A stretch of DNA of 64,000 nucleotides from Klebsiella aerogenes KCTC 2190 (GTDB taxonomy: Bacteria > Pseudomonadota > Gammaproteobacteria > Enterobacterales > Enterobacteriaceae). Below are positions 1 to 8,357 of this stretch, in pieces. The notes under the pieces were generated by a model, which saw only the letters and a program-made list of their open reading frames with translations, was not told the origin of the DNA and ran no database searches. The translations under genes were made by a program, and so were the position numbers. Location of the stretch: assembly GCF_000215745.1 (NCBI RefSeq), contig NC_015663.1:1798001-1862000 (forward strand), in the 5' to 3' direction. Each line of letters starts with the position of its first letter. Position 1 is the first letter of the stretch.

Positions 1-476
1 GTTTCTGGCGCGGGCAAAAAACCTATTCTCCCGGCAGCGAAGCTTATCTGAAGAACCCGGAGTTCTGGGAAAAGATGAATAACGGCTGGGACGAGTTCAG
101 TATGCCGAAAGAAGTGGGCCGCCAGTTGATCGCGATGCATATTAAGCGCGGCGACAGCATTTACTTCGTCACCGGCCGCAGCCAGACCAAAACTGAGACC
201 GTCTCCAAAACCCTGCAGGATGATTTCCTGATCCCTGGTGCTAACATGAACCCGGTGATTTTTGCCGGCGATAAGCCCGGCCAGAACACGAAAACTCAGT
301 GGTTACGCGAGAAGAATATCAAAGTCTTCTACGGGGACTCTGACAACGATATCTCGGCGGCCCGCGATGCCGATGCGCGAGGAATTCGCGTGCTGCGTGC
401 GGCAAACTCCTCCTATAAACCTTTGCCGATGGCCGGGTCGCAGGGGGAAGAGGTGATTGTGAATTCAGAATATTAA
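1..476 (+). CDS. aphA: Class B acid phosphatase AphA, 5'-truncated by window edge
   Basis: Periplasmic nonspecific phosphatase of the HAD (DDDD) superfamily that releases phosphate from nucleotides and other organic phosphomonoesters. Only about the last 157 residues are in the window; the reading frame is open from base 3. Visible motifs are the FVTGR segment (HAD motif II threonine), the NTK lysine of motif III and GDSDND (motif IV Mg-binding aspartates). The DxD nucleophile motif lies upstream of the window. The C-terminus [10 protein letters not shown] matches enterobacterial AphA as I remember it. A terminator follows at once, so it is probably monocistronic. Confidence 0.95.
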   Translation, partial: FWRGQKTYSPGSEAYLKNPEFWEKMNNGWDEFSMPKEVGRQLIAMHIKRGDSIYFVTGRSQTKTETVSKTLQDDFLIPGANMNPVIFAGDKPGQNTKTQWLREKNIKVFYGDSDNDISAARDADARGIRVLRAANSSYKPLPMAGSQGEEVIVNSEY

Positions 477-510
477 GGCGTGTGAAACGCAACGCATCTG
501 AATACGAGAA

Positions 511-535
511 GGCAGCCGCAGGCTGTCTTTTTTTT
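511..535 (+). terminator. Intrinsic terminator after aphA
   Basis: A 7-bp stem GGCAGCC/GGCTGTC (one G-U pair) with a GCA loop is followed by eight T residues. It lies 35 bases past the aphA stop and ahead of yjbQ. Confidence 0.8.
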
Positions 536-617
536 GTACGAATTTCAGCCTTTGAGGTTTTACCTTTTCGTTTCTTGCTGCAAACTTAGAAGGATTCACA
601 CATTACAGGAGTCGTTT

Positions 618-1034
618 ATGTGGCATCAGCAAACCCTGACATTAGGCCCGAAATCTCGTGGTTTCCATCTGGTGACCAACGAAATTATTGGTCAAATCCG
701 CGAGCTCTCGCATATCAAGGTTGGCCTGCTGCATCTGTTACTCCAGCATACTTCCGCTTCCCTGACGTTGAATGAGAACTGCGATCCTACGGTCCGTTTT
801 GATATGGAACAGCATTTCCTCAATGCCGTACCAGACAACGCGCCGTATGAACACGATTATGAAGGTCCTGATGATATGCCCTCGCACATTAAATCATCGC
901 TGCTGGGCGTTTCCCTGATGTTGCCGGTGCAGAACGGCAACGTCATGTTAGGGACCTGGCAGGGGATCTGGCTGGGGGAGCATCGTATTCACGGCGGTTC
1001 GCGGCATATTGTCGCAACGCTCATGGGAGAATAA
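618..1034 (+). CDS. yjbQ: YjbQ, UPF0047 family protein
   Basis: A 138-residue protein of the UPF0047 family, usual length for YjbQ. Family members have been reported to have weak thiamine-phosphate-synthase-like activity, but the physiological role is not settled. The start MWHQQTL was chosen over an upstream in-frame ATG at 534 because it has an ACAGGAG ribosome-binding site seven bases ahead and matches the family length. The conserved block [20 protein letters not shown] and the C-terminal [11 protein letters not shown] region are present. yjbR follows three bases after the stop, so the two are probably one operon. Confidence 0.93.
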   Translation: MWHQQTLTLGPKSRGFHLVTNEIIGQIRELSHIKVGLLHLLLQHTSASLTLNENCDPTVRFDMEQHFLNAVPDNAPYEHDYEGPDDMPSHIKSSLLGVSLMLPVQNGNVMLGTWQGIWLGEHRIHGGSRHIVATLMGE

Positions 1035-1037
1035 AAA

Positions 1038-1391
1038 ATGACCATATCGGATCTACTGCTGTACTGCATGGCGAAGCCGGGCGCGGAGCAAAGTGTTCAT
1101 AGCGACTGGAAAGCGACGCAAATCAAGGTCGCGGATGTGTTATTCGCCATGGTGAAAGAGGTGGAGGATAAGCGGCCGGCCGTTGCGTTAAAGACCAGCC
1201 CGGAGCTTGCCGAGCTGCTGCGCGAACAACATCGCGATGTTCGCCCCAGCAGACATCTGAATAAAGCTCACTGGAGCACGGTTTTCCTCGATGGCTCTCT
1301 GCCAGATTCGCAGATTTACTATCTGGTGGATGCTTCCTATCAACAGGCGGTCGACCTGCTGTCGGAGGATAAGCGGAGGCAGTTGGCCTAG
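1038..1391 (+). CDS. yjbR: YjbR, MmcQ/YjbR-like DNA-binding fold protein
   Basis: A 117-residue protein of the MmcQ/YjbR family (CyaY-like fold), about the E. coli length. The family has a proposed nucleic-acid-binding fold but no established function. The W-S-T-V-F-L-D-G-S-L-P-D segment near residues 77-88 is typical of the family. It starts three bases after yjbQ and ends one base before the stop of the oppositely oriented gene at 1393, so the two transcription units meet tail to tail with no room for a terminator between them. Confidence 0.9.
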   Translation: MTISDLLLYCMAKPGAEQSVHSDWKATQIKVADVLFAMVKEVEDKRPAVALKTSPELAELLREQHRDVRPSRHLNKAHWSTVFLDGSLPDSQIYYLVDASYQQAVDLLSEDKRRQLA

Positions 1392-1392
1392 C

Positions 1393-1710
1393 TTATAGCC
1401 TGCCAGCCAGCGCCAGCAGCGTGATATCGAGCAGCCGTAACAACGTCGCCTGCAGCTGCGCCTGACGCGCGATGCTCTGGTTGTTGGCGCGAATGCGGGC
1501 AATATCGCGCTGACCTTCCAGCAGTAGCCGTAGATCGTCTTCGGTCAGCCAGCCCTGAGCTTTTTGCTGCAATGCCTGTAGCAAAAAGATGGCGCTATCG
1601 CGTACTTCGCGCTGCTCATCGCCAAGTACTTTATTCAGTAATGGCATCCATTCGGCGCTATTAATCGCGCAAGCGGACAACAGCGTGCGAATCTCCATGG
1701 TTGTCGGCAT
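1393..1710 (-). CDS. Hypothetical protein coupled to a lipoprotein gene
   Basis: A 105-residue soluble, helix-rich protein that I do not recognise. The start MPTTMEIR was chosen over a longer in-frame start at 1734 because its ATG shares a base with the stop of the upstream lipoprotein gene (TAATG) and has a GGGAGGG ribosome-binding site just ahead. There is no signal peptide or membrane segment. The sequence has many Leu and Gln residues in repeating helices. Its role probably follows that of the lipoprotein, since translation appears coupled. Confidence 0.7.
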   Translation of the reverse strand: MPTTMEIRTLLSACAINSAEWMPLLNKVLGDEQREVRDSAIFLLQALQQKAQGWLTEDDLRLLLEGQRDIARIRANNQSIARQAQLQATLLRLLDITLLALAGRL

Positions 1711-2117
1711 TATTCCCTCCCTGTACGCTGACATTCGCCAGCGATAGCCTGTTGATAGAGATAAATGGTCTGCCGCGTTAAATATTGCGCTTCGGCAGGG
1801 GTAAAGGGCGCGCCCAGCATCTGGCGATGGGCGTAAACGCGTAAATAGTTACCTTCAAGTATCCTGAAATTTTCCTGGCGCAGCGCGTCGCCTTGGGCGA
1901 TCGCCTGCGTGAACTGCTGGCGAATCTGTTCATCTTCCTTGTTCAATTGTTGATCGTCCTCCGTCGCTGCGGTGGCGATGAACTGCAAATGCAACTGCTT
2001 GAGTGTGAGCAATTGCTGATAGGCCGTATCGCTGTAGCGGCCAACCCATGAGCAGGCGCTTAACGTACATAGCGCGGCGGCGATGATAAATAACGGAATG
2101 AGGCGTGGTACTCGCAT
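1710..2117 (-). CDS. Putative lipoprotein of unknown function
   Basis: A 135-residue protein with an N-terminal signal sequence MRVPRLIPLFIIAAALCTLSAC ending in a lipobox (LSAC), so it should be lipidated and held in the membrane facing the periplasm. The residue after the cysteine is Ser, which favours outer-membrane sorting. The start at 2117 was chosen over 2180 because it places the charged n-region directly before the hydrophobic stretch. The mature part is helical and Gln-rich. It forms a two-gene unit with the coupled gene downstream. No function can be assigned. Confidence 0.7.
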   Translation of the reverse strand: MRVPRLIPLFIIAAALCTLSACSWVGRYSDTAYQQLLTLKQLHLQFIATAATEDDQQLNKEDEQIRQQFTQAIAQGDALRQENFRILEGNYLRVYAHRQMLGAPFTPAEAQYLTRQTIYLYQQAIAGECQRTGRE

Positions 2118-2227
2118 AGTTTTCCCGGCATTCGGTGGGCGATAGCGACTATCAGACGCCAGAGTGAGCGCTCCGGGCAAATCACGAAGTCTCAGCGTGA
2201 AAAAATGAGATGGAATGAGATGAAATG

Positions 2228-2254
2228 AGGCCTCTTCCGTGAAGGAAGAGGCCT
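2228..2254 (-). terminator. Hairpin terminator after uvrA
   Basis: An 11-bp stem AGGCCTCTTCC/GGAAGAGGCCT with a five-base loop begins six bases after the uvrA stop. On the minus strand it runs into a T-rich but interrupted tail, so it may work with or without Rho. The same GCCTCTTCC core recurs in the hairpin at 26984-27014. Confidence 0.6.
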
Positions 2255-2260
2255 GAGAGA

Positions 2261-5086
2261 TTACTTCAGCAAGGGCTTCAGGAAGCGCGCCGTGTGTGAG
2301 GCTTCACATTCGGCAACGGTTTCTGGCGTGCCGGAAACGAGAATTTCCCCACCGCCGCTACCGCCTTCCGGGCCGAGGTCGACAATCCAGTCGGCGGTTT
2401 TAATCACGTCGAGGTTGTGCTCAATGACCACGATGGTATTGCCCTGATCGCGTAGCTGATGCAGCACGTCCAGCAGCTGCTGAATATCGGCGAAATGCAG
2501 ACCGGTGGTCGGTTCATCAAGGATATACAGCGTCTGGCCGGTACCGCGCTTGGAGAGTTCGCGCGCCAGCTTCACGCGCTGGGCTTCACCGCCGGAGAGC
2601 GTGGTTGCCGACTGGCCGAGACGAATATAGGTCAGACCAACATCCATCAGGGTTTGCAGCTTACGCGCCAGCGCCGGCACGGCATCAAAGAATTCGCGCG
2701 CTTCTTCGATGGTCATATCCAGCACTTCGTGGATAGTTTTGCCTTTGTACTTAATTTCCAGCGTTTCGCGGTTATAGCGTTTGCCTTTGCACTGGTCGCA
2801 CGGCACATAGATATCCGGCAGGAAGTGCATCTCAACCTTGATCACTCCGTCGCCCTGACAGGCTTCGCAGCGGCCGCCGCGGACGTTAAAACTGAAGCGG
2901 CCCGGCGTATAGCCGCGTGAACGTGATTCCGGAACACCGGCGAACAGTTCGCGCACCGGCGTAAACACGCCGGTATAGGTTGCCGGGTTTGAACGTGGCG
3001 TACGGCCAATCGGGCTCTGGTCGATATCGATGACTTTATCGAAGTGCTCCAGCCCCTGAACATCGCGATACGGCGCAGGCTCGGCAATCGTCGCGCCGTT
3101 CAACTGGCGCTGGGCGATGGGGAACAGGGTATCGTTAATCAGCGTTGATTTACCGGAACCGGAAACGCCGGTAATGCAGGTAAACAGGCCGACAGGCAAC
3201 GTTAGCGTCACATCCTTGAGGTTATTGCCCCGTGCGCCGGTCAGTTTCAGCACTTTTTCCGGATCGGCGGCGACGCGCTGTTTCGGCACTTCGATTTTGC
3301 GTTTACCGCTCATGTACTGCCCGGTGAGCGATTCTGGTACCGCCATAATGGCGTCCAGCGGCCCTTCGGCCACCACCTGGCCGCCGTGAACCCCAGCGCC
3401 GGGACCGATGTCGATGACGTGATCGGCGGCGCGAATGGCGTCTTCGTCATGTTCAACGACAATGACCGTGTTGCCCAGATTACGCAGGTGGATAAGCGTA
3501 CCGAGCAGGCGTTCGTTATCACGCTGGTGCAGGCCGATGGAGGGCTCATCCAGCACGTACATCACGCCAACCAGCCCCGCGCCAATCTGGCTCGCCAGAC
3601 GAATACGCTGCGCTTCACCGCCGGAGAGCGTCTCCGCCGAACGAGAGAGCGTCAGGTAGTTCAGACCGACGTTGACGAGGAATTTCAGACGATCGCCAAT
3701 CTCTTTCAGCACTTTCTCAGCGATTTGCGCCCGCTGCCCGGACAGCTTCAGGTTGTTGAAGAAGTCCATCGCGTGGCCGATGCTCATATCGGAAATGGTC
3801 GGCAGCGGTGTGTTCTCCACAAACACGTGGCGCGCTTCGCGGCGCAGACGTGTGCCTTCGCAGCTGGCGCACGGACGGTTGCTGATGAATTTCGCCAGCT
3901 CTTCGCGCACCGCGCTGGATTCCGTCTCTTTGTAACGGCGCTCCATGTTGTGCAGCACGCCTTCAAACGGATGGCGGCGTACTGACGTGTCGCCGCGGTC
4001 GTTCATGTATTTGAATTCAATATTCTCTTTACCTGAACCGTACAGCACGACTTTCTGAACATTAGCGCTGAGGGTGCCCCAGGGCGCTTCGACATCAAAC
4101 TTATAGTGATCCGCCAGCGACTTCAGCATCTGGAAATAGTAGAAGTTGCGGCGATCCCAGCCGCGGATGGCGCCGCCAGCCAGCGATAGCTCCGGATTCT
4201 GAATCACCCGATCGGGATCGAAATACTGTTGAACGCCAAGGCCGTCGCAGGTCGGGCAGGCCCCTGCCGGGTTGTTGAAGGAGAACAGACGCGGCTCCAG
4301 TTCGCGCATGCTATAGCCGCAAATCGGGCAAGCGAAGTTCGCCGAGAACAGCAGTTCTTCCGCTTTACTGTCATCCATGTTGGAAACAATGGCGGTGCCG
4401 CCTGAGAGCTCCAGCGCGGTTTCGAAAGACTCCGCCAGACGCTGCGCCAGATCGTCACGTACTTTGAAGCGATCGATAACCACTTCGATCGTGTGTTTCT
4501 TTTGCAGCTCTAACTTCGGCGGATCCGAAAGATCGCAGACTTCGCCATCGATCCGCGCGCGAATGTAGCCCTGGCTGGCAAGGTTTTCCAGCGTTTTGGT
4601 GTGCTCGCCCTTACGCTCTTTAATAATGGGCGCCAGCAGCATCAGGCGCTGACCTTCCGGCTGTGAGAGCACGTTATCGACCATCTGGCTGACGGTTTGC
4701 GCGGCCAGCGGGACGTCGTGGTCCGGGCAACGCGGTTCGCCGACGCGGGCGTACAGCAGTCGCAGATAGTCGTGGATTTCAGTAATGGTGCCTACCGTCG
4801 AACGCGGGTTGTGGGAGGTCGATTTCTGTTCGATAGAAATCGCCGGCGACAGCCCTTCGATATGATCGACGTCCGGTTTCTCCATCAGCGACAGGAACTG
4901 TCGCGCATAGGCGGAGAGCGATTCGACGTAGCGACGCTGGCCTTCGGCGTACAGGGTGTCGAAAGCGAGTGAGGATTTGCCAGACCCAGAAAGCCCGGTG
5001 ACGACAATGAGTTTGTCGCGCGGGATGACCAAGTTGATGTTTTTGAGATTATGGGTGCGGGCGCCCCGAACTTCGATCTTATCCAT
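2261..5086 (-). CDS. uvrA: Excinuclease ABC subunit A
   Basis: UvrA is the damage-sensing ATPase of nucleotide excision repair; it loads UvrB at bulky lesions. The protein has 941 residues, one more than the E. coli protein. It contains two ABC modules: Walker [11 protein letters not shown] at residues 31-40 and [10 protein letters not shown] near residue 645, each with its LSGGEAQR signature. Two CXXC...CXXC zinc modules are visible (CPIC/CPTC in the first half, CEAC/CDQC in the second). It is divergent from ssb, and the shared 254-bp intergenic region holds a LexA box, so it is SOS-regulated. Confidence 0.98.
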   Translation of the reverse strand: MDKIEVRGARTHNLKNINLVIPRDKLIVVTGLSGSGKSSLAFDTLYAEGQRRYVESLSAYARQFLSLMEKPDVDHIEGLSPAISIEQKSTSHNPRSTVGTITEIHDYLRLLYARVGEPRCPDHDVPLAAQTVSQMVDNVLSQPEGQRLMLLAPIIKERKGEHTKTLENLASQGYIRARIDGEVCDLSDPPKLELQKKHTIEVVIDRFKVRDDLAQRLAESFETALELSGGTAIVSNMDDSKAEELLFSANFACPICGYSMRELEPRLFSFNNPAGACPTCDGLGVQQYFDPDRVIQNPELSLAGGAIRGWDRRNFYYFQMLKSLADHYKFDVEAPWGTLSANVQKVVLYGSGKENIEFKYMNDRGDTSVRRHPFEGVLHNMERRYKETESSAVREELAKFISNRPCASCEGTRLRREARHVFVENTPLPTISDMSIGHAMDFFNNLKLSGQRAQIAEKVLKEIGDRLKFLVNVGLNYLTLSRSAETLSGGEAQRIRLASQIGAGLVGVMYVLDEPSIGLHQRDNERLLGTLIHLRNLGNTVIVVEHDEDAIRAADHVIDIGPGAGVHGGQVVAEGPLDAIMAVPESLTGQYMSGKRKIEVPKQRVAADPEKVLKLTGARGNNLKDVTLTLPVGLFTCITGVSGSGKSTLINDTLFPIAQRQLNGATIAEPAPYRDVQGLEHFDKVIDIDQSPIGRTPRSNPATYTGVFTPVRELFAGVPESRSRGYTPGRFSFNVRGGRCEACQGDGVIKVEMHFLPDIYVPCDQCKGKRYNRETLEIKYKGKTIHEVLDMTIEEAREFFDAVPALARKLQTLMDVGLTYIRLGQSATTLSGGEAQRVKLARELSKRGTGQTLYILDEPTTGLHFADIQQLLDVLHQLRDQGNTIVVIEHNLDVIKTADWIVDLGPEGGSGGGEILVSGTPETVAECEASHTARFLKPLLK

Positions 5087-5171
5087 TCACCTTTCCCGGT
5101 AGGTAGATACACGGATTGCCTGGTTTGTTTGAAGGACAAACGGCAGAAACGGCTAATTATGACACAACTTA

Positions 5172-5191
5172 ACCTGTCTGGATATACAGTA
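5172..5191. promoter_or_regulatory. LexA (SOS) box between uvrA and ssb
   Basis: CTGT and ACAG half-sites at 5174-5177 and 5186-5189 are separated by exactly eight bases, matching the CTGT-N8-ACAG LexA consensus. The position between the divergent uvrA and ssb genes is the one known from E. coli. Confidence 0.9.
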
Positions 5192-5340
5192 TTGGAATGG
5201 CGCTGCAGTAAGAGGGTGAAAAATTGCATAGCGGCGGGATGTTTTCTGGAATTGGCTTCGCAGCTATCAAATTGCCCCTTTGTGGTGTTAGAATTCCCGG
5301 TTTACACTTATACAAAACGTATTATTCAGGAGATTCGATC

Positions 5341-5865
5341 ATGGCCAGCAGAGGCGTAAACAAGGTGATTCTCGTCGGTAATCTGGGGCAGGACCCGGAA
5401 GTACGCTACATGCCAAGTGGCGGCGCTGTCGCCAACTTCACGCTGGCAACTTCCGAATCCTGGCGCGATAAGCAAACCGGCGAAATGAAAGAGCAGACTG
5501 AATGGCACCGCGTTGTGTTGTTCGGCAAACTAGCGGAAGTCGCTGGCGAATACCTGCGTAAAGGTTCTCAGGTTTATATCGAAGGCCAGCTGCGCACCCG
5601 TAAATGGACCGATCAGTCCGGTCAGGACAAGTACACCACTGAAATCGTGGTAAACGTCGGCGGCACCATGCAGATGCTGGGCGGCCGTCAGGGCGGCGGC
5701 GCACCGGCAGGCGGCGGCCAGCAGCAGGGCGGTTGGGGTCAGCCTCAGCAGCCGCAGGGCGGCAACCAGTTCAGCGGCGGCGCGCAGTCTCGTCCGCAGC
5801 AGCAGGCCCCGGCAGCGCCATCTAACGAACCGCCGATGGACTTCGACGACGATATTCCGTTCTAA
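5341..5865 (+). CDS. ssb: Single-stranded DNA-binding protein
   Basis: Ssb coats single-stranded DNA as a tetramer in replication, repair and recombination and recruits partner enzymes through its C-terminal tip. The protein has 174 residues: an OB fold (about 1-112), a Gly/Gln/Pro-rich linker (about 113-165) and the acidic tip DFDDDIPF. The start MASRGVNK was chosen because it is the universal Ssb N-terminus and is preceded by AGGAGATTCGATC. Upstream in-frame ATGs belong to the regulatory region. It is divergent from uvrA with a LexA box between them. Confidence 0.98.
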   Translation: MASRGVNKVILVGNLGQDPEVRYMPSGGAVANFTLATSESWRDKQTGEMKEQTEWHRVVLFGKLAEVAGEYLRKGSQVYIEGQLRTRKWTDQSGQDKYTTEIVVNVGGTMQMLGGRQGGGAPAGGGQQQGGWGQPQQPQGGNQFSGGAQSRPQQQAPAAPSNEPPMDFDDDIPF

Positions 5866-5891
5866 GTGCGCAGTTTTTCTTTCTAAATCAA

Positions 5892-5921
5892 ATGATTAAC
5901 TCAATCTTCTGAGTTAATCAT
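5892..5921. terminator. Perfect 12-bp inverted repeat after ssb
   Basis: ATGATTAACTCA and TGAGTTAATCAT form a perfect 12-bp stem with loop ATCTTC, 26 bases past the ssb stop. There is no clean T run on either side, so it may be a weak terminator or a 3'-end stabiliser. Confidence 0.55.
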
Positions 5922-6549
5922 GGGTTGTTGGAAAGCCTATTGCAAGCCTGACTTATCCTTACCCAGTAATGGGTTTGAACCTCGAAAGAGGGAGGGGAGT
6001 GTAGCATGTCAGGAAAAGGCTGGTTGCGGGGAAATAACCTACTTTGCGCCAGCCATTGCAAGTCCTATATGGTTAACCGCTCACATGTTTCACCCATGGT
6101 GAGTATACCGATTGATAAACTATCCAGGATTTCGGGTTCGCTTTCAGCCAGTTTCGTGTTTTCTCACTCTTGTGAATAATAAAGTTATCCAAGATAAGCG
6201 TTATCGTTTTTGCCCGGCGATACGTCGCTTTCAGATGTTCCCACAGGCTGATAATTAATACTACTGCCGCTCACGTAGCTGACCTTTCCTGAACTGCTGT
6301 GCAACGCCCCTGCCAGATAATCTTATTCAAGAAAATGAATACGGGAATTGCAGCATTGGATAAAGGACTCAGTATGTTGAGTGGCCAAGTTTCAAAACAG
6401 GAGGATTATTAGTTAATTGCCGACTTAGCCTAAATAAAACGGCTACACAATATTTCTAAGCCTGGAGGTATTTAACGAATTCAAATCAATGTTTCCGGGA
6501 AGAGATAATAATGCAGCAAAAATATGCGACTTCTATCTACAGATAACCA
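5922..6549. other. Accessory intergenic region with insertion-sequence debris
   Basis: There is no intact gene. The stretch holds the transposase remnant described separately (6073-6252). It also has a 25-codon open frame at 6335-6412 on the plus strand (MNTGIAALDKGLSMLSGQ...), which is too short to judge. The rest is AT-rich with no readable coding signal. Base composition drops sharply compared with ssb. Confidence 0.6.
6073..6252 (-). pseudogene. IS630-family transposase remnant
   Basis: On the minus strand this stretch reads ISLWEHLKATYRRAKTIT, LILDNFIIHKSEKTRNWLK and on to VYSPWVKHVSG before a stop. That is the central DDE part of IS630-type transposases, where LDN carries the second catalytic aspartate. 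The third catalytic acidic residue normally follows in an N-H-V-E context; here the frame runs into VKHVSG and a stop, so that residue is lost. Upstream (6253-6290) a second frame reads GKVSYVSGSS, consistent with more of the same protein after a frameshift. No terminal inverted repeats or start codon are visible. Confidence 0.75.
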
Positions 6550-6726
6550 CTAATACCATTTGTTGTATTTTATATAGACAATAGAAACAATGACTATCCA
6601 CAGGGCGCTCAGTATTGCCGCGTAATTTGGGATAAAACGCACAAAAATATAAATCCCCGCGACAATAAGAACGGCAGGTATTAGGTAGAAAAATGACTGA
6701 ATAAGCCACAGGAACGCACGCTTCAT
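6550..6726 (-). CDS. Small two-segment membrane protein, unknown
   Basis: A 58-codon gene starting MKRAFLWLIQSF and ending KYNKWY. Two hydrophobic segments (about residues 5-30 and 35-52) make it a small integral membrane protein with Lys/Arg at the N-terminus and near the C-terminus. Its ATG overlaps the TGA of the upstream 210-residue gene by four bases (ATGA), a strong sign of translational coupling. I do not recognise the family. The pairing of a soluble protein with a small membrane partner is seen in toxin-immunity and effector-immunity loci, but nothing in the sequence proves that role. Confidence 0.65.
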   Translation of the reverse strand: MKRAFLWLIQSFFYLIPAVLIVAGIYIFVRFIPNYAAILSALWIVIVSIVYIKYNKWY

Positions 6727-7355
6727 TTTCTCAAGATCTCATACAAAGCATCACCGATTTTTTCTTCGTTATTATCTCCAGAGTTTATTTGATAAATTAT
6801 CTCCGACATTTGCGGCTCAATATGAAAATAAAGCATTTCAATATTTTCTTTATACAGTGCTTGATAGTAAGCAGGAGCCTGAAACTTGAGTCTGTTAGCT
6901 GCGGATGCGGCTATCTGTGCTTTAGCATAGAGCGTTGTTCCGTTCACAAACCATGCCGAAAAGGAGTTAACGAGTTTGATATGGGTCTGTTTAAAATCCC
7001 TGCTGCTAATGACTAAATTAGCAATGGTAAGTGACAGCGCTAACTTGCTGGCTTTAACTGACGAATGTTCTGCTGCTTTGCCTAACAATTTTTGAATGTG
7101 GGCTACGAGGCTATTGCTTTTTTGCTCGCCGAGCCTGGTAAGAGTTTTCCGAAAATATATTTCAACCATGTCCAGAGTGACATCGCCTCTGTCATAAATT
7201 TCACCTAAGGCCATAACCAATCGTTTGTCCTCTCGCCATGTGTCACGGCAGGAACTGCGATAGTATTCGTCTGGCATAAGGCATGCGCTATAATTGACTA
7301 GCCGCTCTGCGCCTGGTTTCACCTTTTCGATTGTAGACATATGGTTGGCGTGCAT
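6723..7355 (-). CDS. Hypothetical helical protein, first gene of a coupled pair
   Basis: A protein of 210 residues, or 205 if the internal ATG at 7340 (MSTIEKVK) is used. Neither start has a strong ribosome-binding site. It appears fully helical, with two mildly hydrophobic stretches near residues 100-115 and 130-155 (rich in Ala and Ser) but no clear signal peptide. No motif I can name is present. It lies in the AT-rich patch between ssb and the MltF-like gene, next to insertion-sequence debris, which suggests acquisition by transfer. The downstream membrane gene overlaps it by four bases. Confidence 0.65.
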   Translation of the reverse strand: MHANHMSTIEKVKPGAERLVNYSACLMPDEYYRSSCRDTWREDKRLVMALGEIYDRGDVTLDMVEIYFRKTLTRLGEQKSNSLVAHIQKLLGKAAEHSSVKASKLALSLTIANLVISSRDFKQTHIKLVNSFSAWFVNGTTLYAKAQIAASAANRLKFQAPAYYQALYKENIEMLYFHIEPQMSEIIYQINSGDNNEEKIGDALYEILRK

Positions 7356-7475
7356 GTTTCTTAATGACTTTGTTAATGTAATAGCTAATTGCTTGTTTGA
7401 TTACATTTTCAATTGCAAATAGGTTTGTGCCATTTTATATAGCCTTGCTGTATCATTATCATTCAATAATTTATC

Positions 7476-7733
7476 ATGGTTGCCAGAGAGGGCAAGAAGG
7501 AAGATGAGAAAAACAAAAAACTGCTGATTTATGTTCCAATTGTTATTATTTTCTTTCTCATTATACCGGAGATCATTTTACGTACATTGTCATCGGATCA
7601 GCTCGGGCGGGTTAGTGATTTCACTAGTCTGGGGGGCTGCTTAATCCCCTCCTTTCCCTGCTCATTTTTCTTGGACTTTTTTCCATCATTTTAGCTGTAA
7701 TCACCGTGTCTGTAGTGGGTAAGATCTTCCGTT
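7476..7733 (+). pseudogene. Frameshifted N-terminus of a two-TM protein (AbiC-like?)
   Basis: The frame from MVAREGKKEDEKNKK contains one clear membrane segment (LLIYVPIVIIFFLIIPEIIL), then SSDQLGRVSDFTSLGG, and goes out of frame at a run of six G at 7631-7636. Adding one base restores GLLNPLLSLLIFLGLFSIIL and AVITVSVVGKIFRW, a second membrane segment, up to the edge of the insertion element at 7734. This N-terminal pattern (charged start, TM, short loop with a G-LLNPLLS motif, TM) recalls putative phage abortive-infection proteins of the AbiC type, but that resemblance is from memory. The rest of the gene is gone. Confidence 0.45.
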
Positions 7734-8110
7734 GGCTTTGTTGAATAGATCAGTTTTTGGGTAAGCGTCCCCGTAGCGGTCGGGTTTTCTGGCAATATGC
7801 ACGCTTTCTGGCATACCGACCTTTGTTATTTTGTTCAATGCACGCACTATGACCAGAGCCTCAGCTACCTGAGCATCGTAATCGCGCAGCGCAGGGAAAA
7901 GTCCATTAGGGCAAAAATGGAATCGATAAATCCCTGTACAGTCCACAGAATCAGCCGGAATACACGTTTAATCACCAGAACAGTGGTGATGGCGAGATCA
8001 GAATAGCGCTGAGGTCGCCCCCGTGATGACGGTGTTGCAGCTTCGTACCATGCCTTAACCACTTCATCGTCCAGCCAGAAGGTGATGGAGATACGGTTGG
8101 GGGAGGGCAA
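7734..8110 (-). mobile_element. Truncated, internally deleted IS903-like (IS5 family) element
   Basis: The left end at 7734-7751 reads GGCTTTGTTGAATAGATC, one mismatch from the IS903 terminal repeat as I remember it. On the minus strand 8098-7890 encodes the transposase N-terminal region (SITFWLDDEVVKAWYEA, RGRPQRYSDLAITTVL, IKRVF) and 7890-7795 the last residues (LRDYDAQVAEALVIVRALNK, GMPESVHIA) in a different frame. Everything between, including most of the DDE core, is missing. The junction lies in GCGCAGCGCAG at 7884-7894. The right terminal repeat and the first about 25 residues are also absent. The element is non-functional and interrupts the pseudogene at 7476. Confidence 0.85.
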
Positions 8111-8317
8111 TCATTCCATTAACGCCAGTTGCAGTTCAAAAATATAAAGTTTTCTCCATATAGCAGCATTAAAACCATTGAAAAATATTACAAAAGACAA
8201 TTAAAAATAAATTAAAATAATGATTTAGATGTATTTTTATATTAAAGTTTAATTCACAGGTAATCAGAACCCTTTTAAGGTTCTCCTTATTACCTACTGC
8301 CTATGCAGTAAGCCAAC
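8111..8317. other. AT-rich non-coding stretch
   Basis: Very AT-rich sequence between the insertion element and the terminator at 8318. A short plus-strand open frame ends at 8202 with KTIEKYYKRQLKIN; it could be the C-terminal end of the gene interrupted at 7734, but it is too short to prove. I see nothing else. Confidence 0.4.
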
Positions 8318-8345
8318 AAAAAGCCCCGAGTGTTCGGGGCTTTTT
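8318..8345. terminator. Bidirectional intrinsic terminator
   Basis: A 12-bp stem AAAAAGCCCCGA/TCGGGGCTTTTT with a GTGT loop, T-rich on both strands. It lies 12 bases past the stop of the MltF-like gene, which reads toward it on the minus strand. Confidence 0.9.
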
Positions 8346-8357
8346 CGTTTCAGGCCC

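Noticed and set aside
5935..5995. tRNA-like fragment (GGTTCAAACC on the minus strand)
   Set aside because: Only a T-loop-like string is present; the flanking bases do not pair as a T arm and no other arm is visible.
5920..6102. 60-codon open frame after ssb
   Set aside because: It begins at the edge of the ssb hairpin, has no ribosome-binding site and overlaps the transposase fossil on the other strand.
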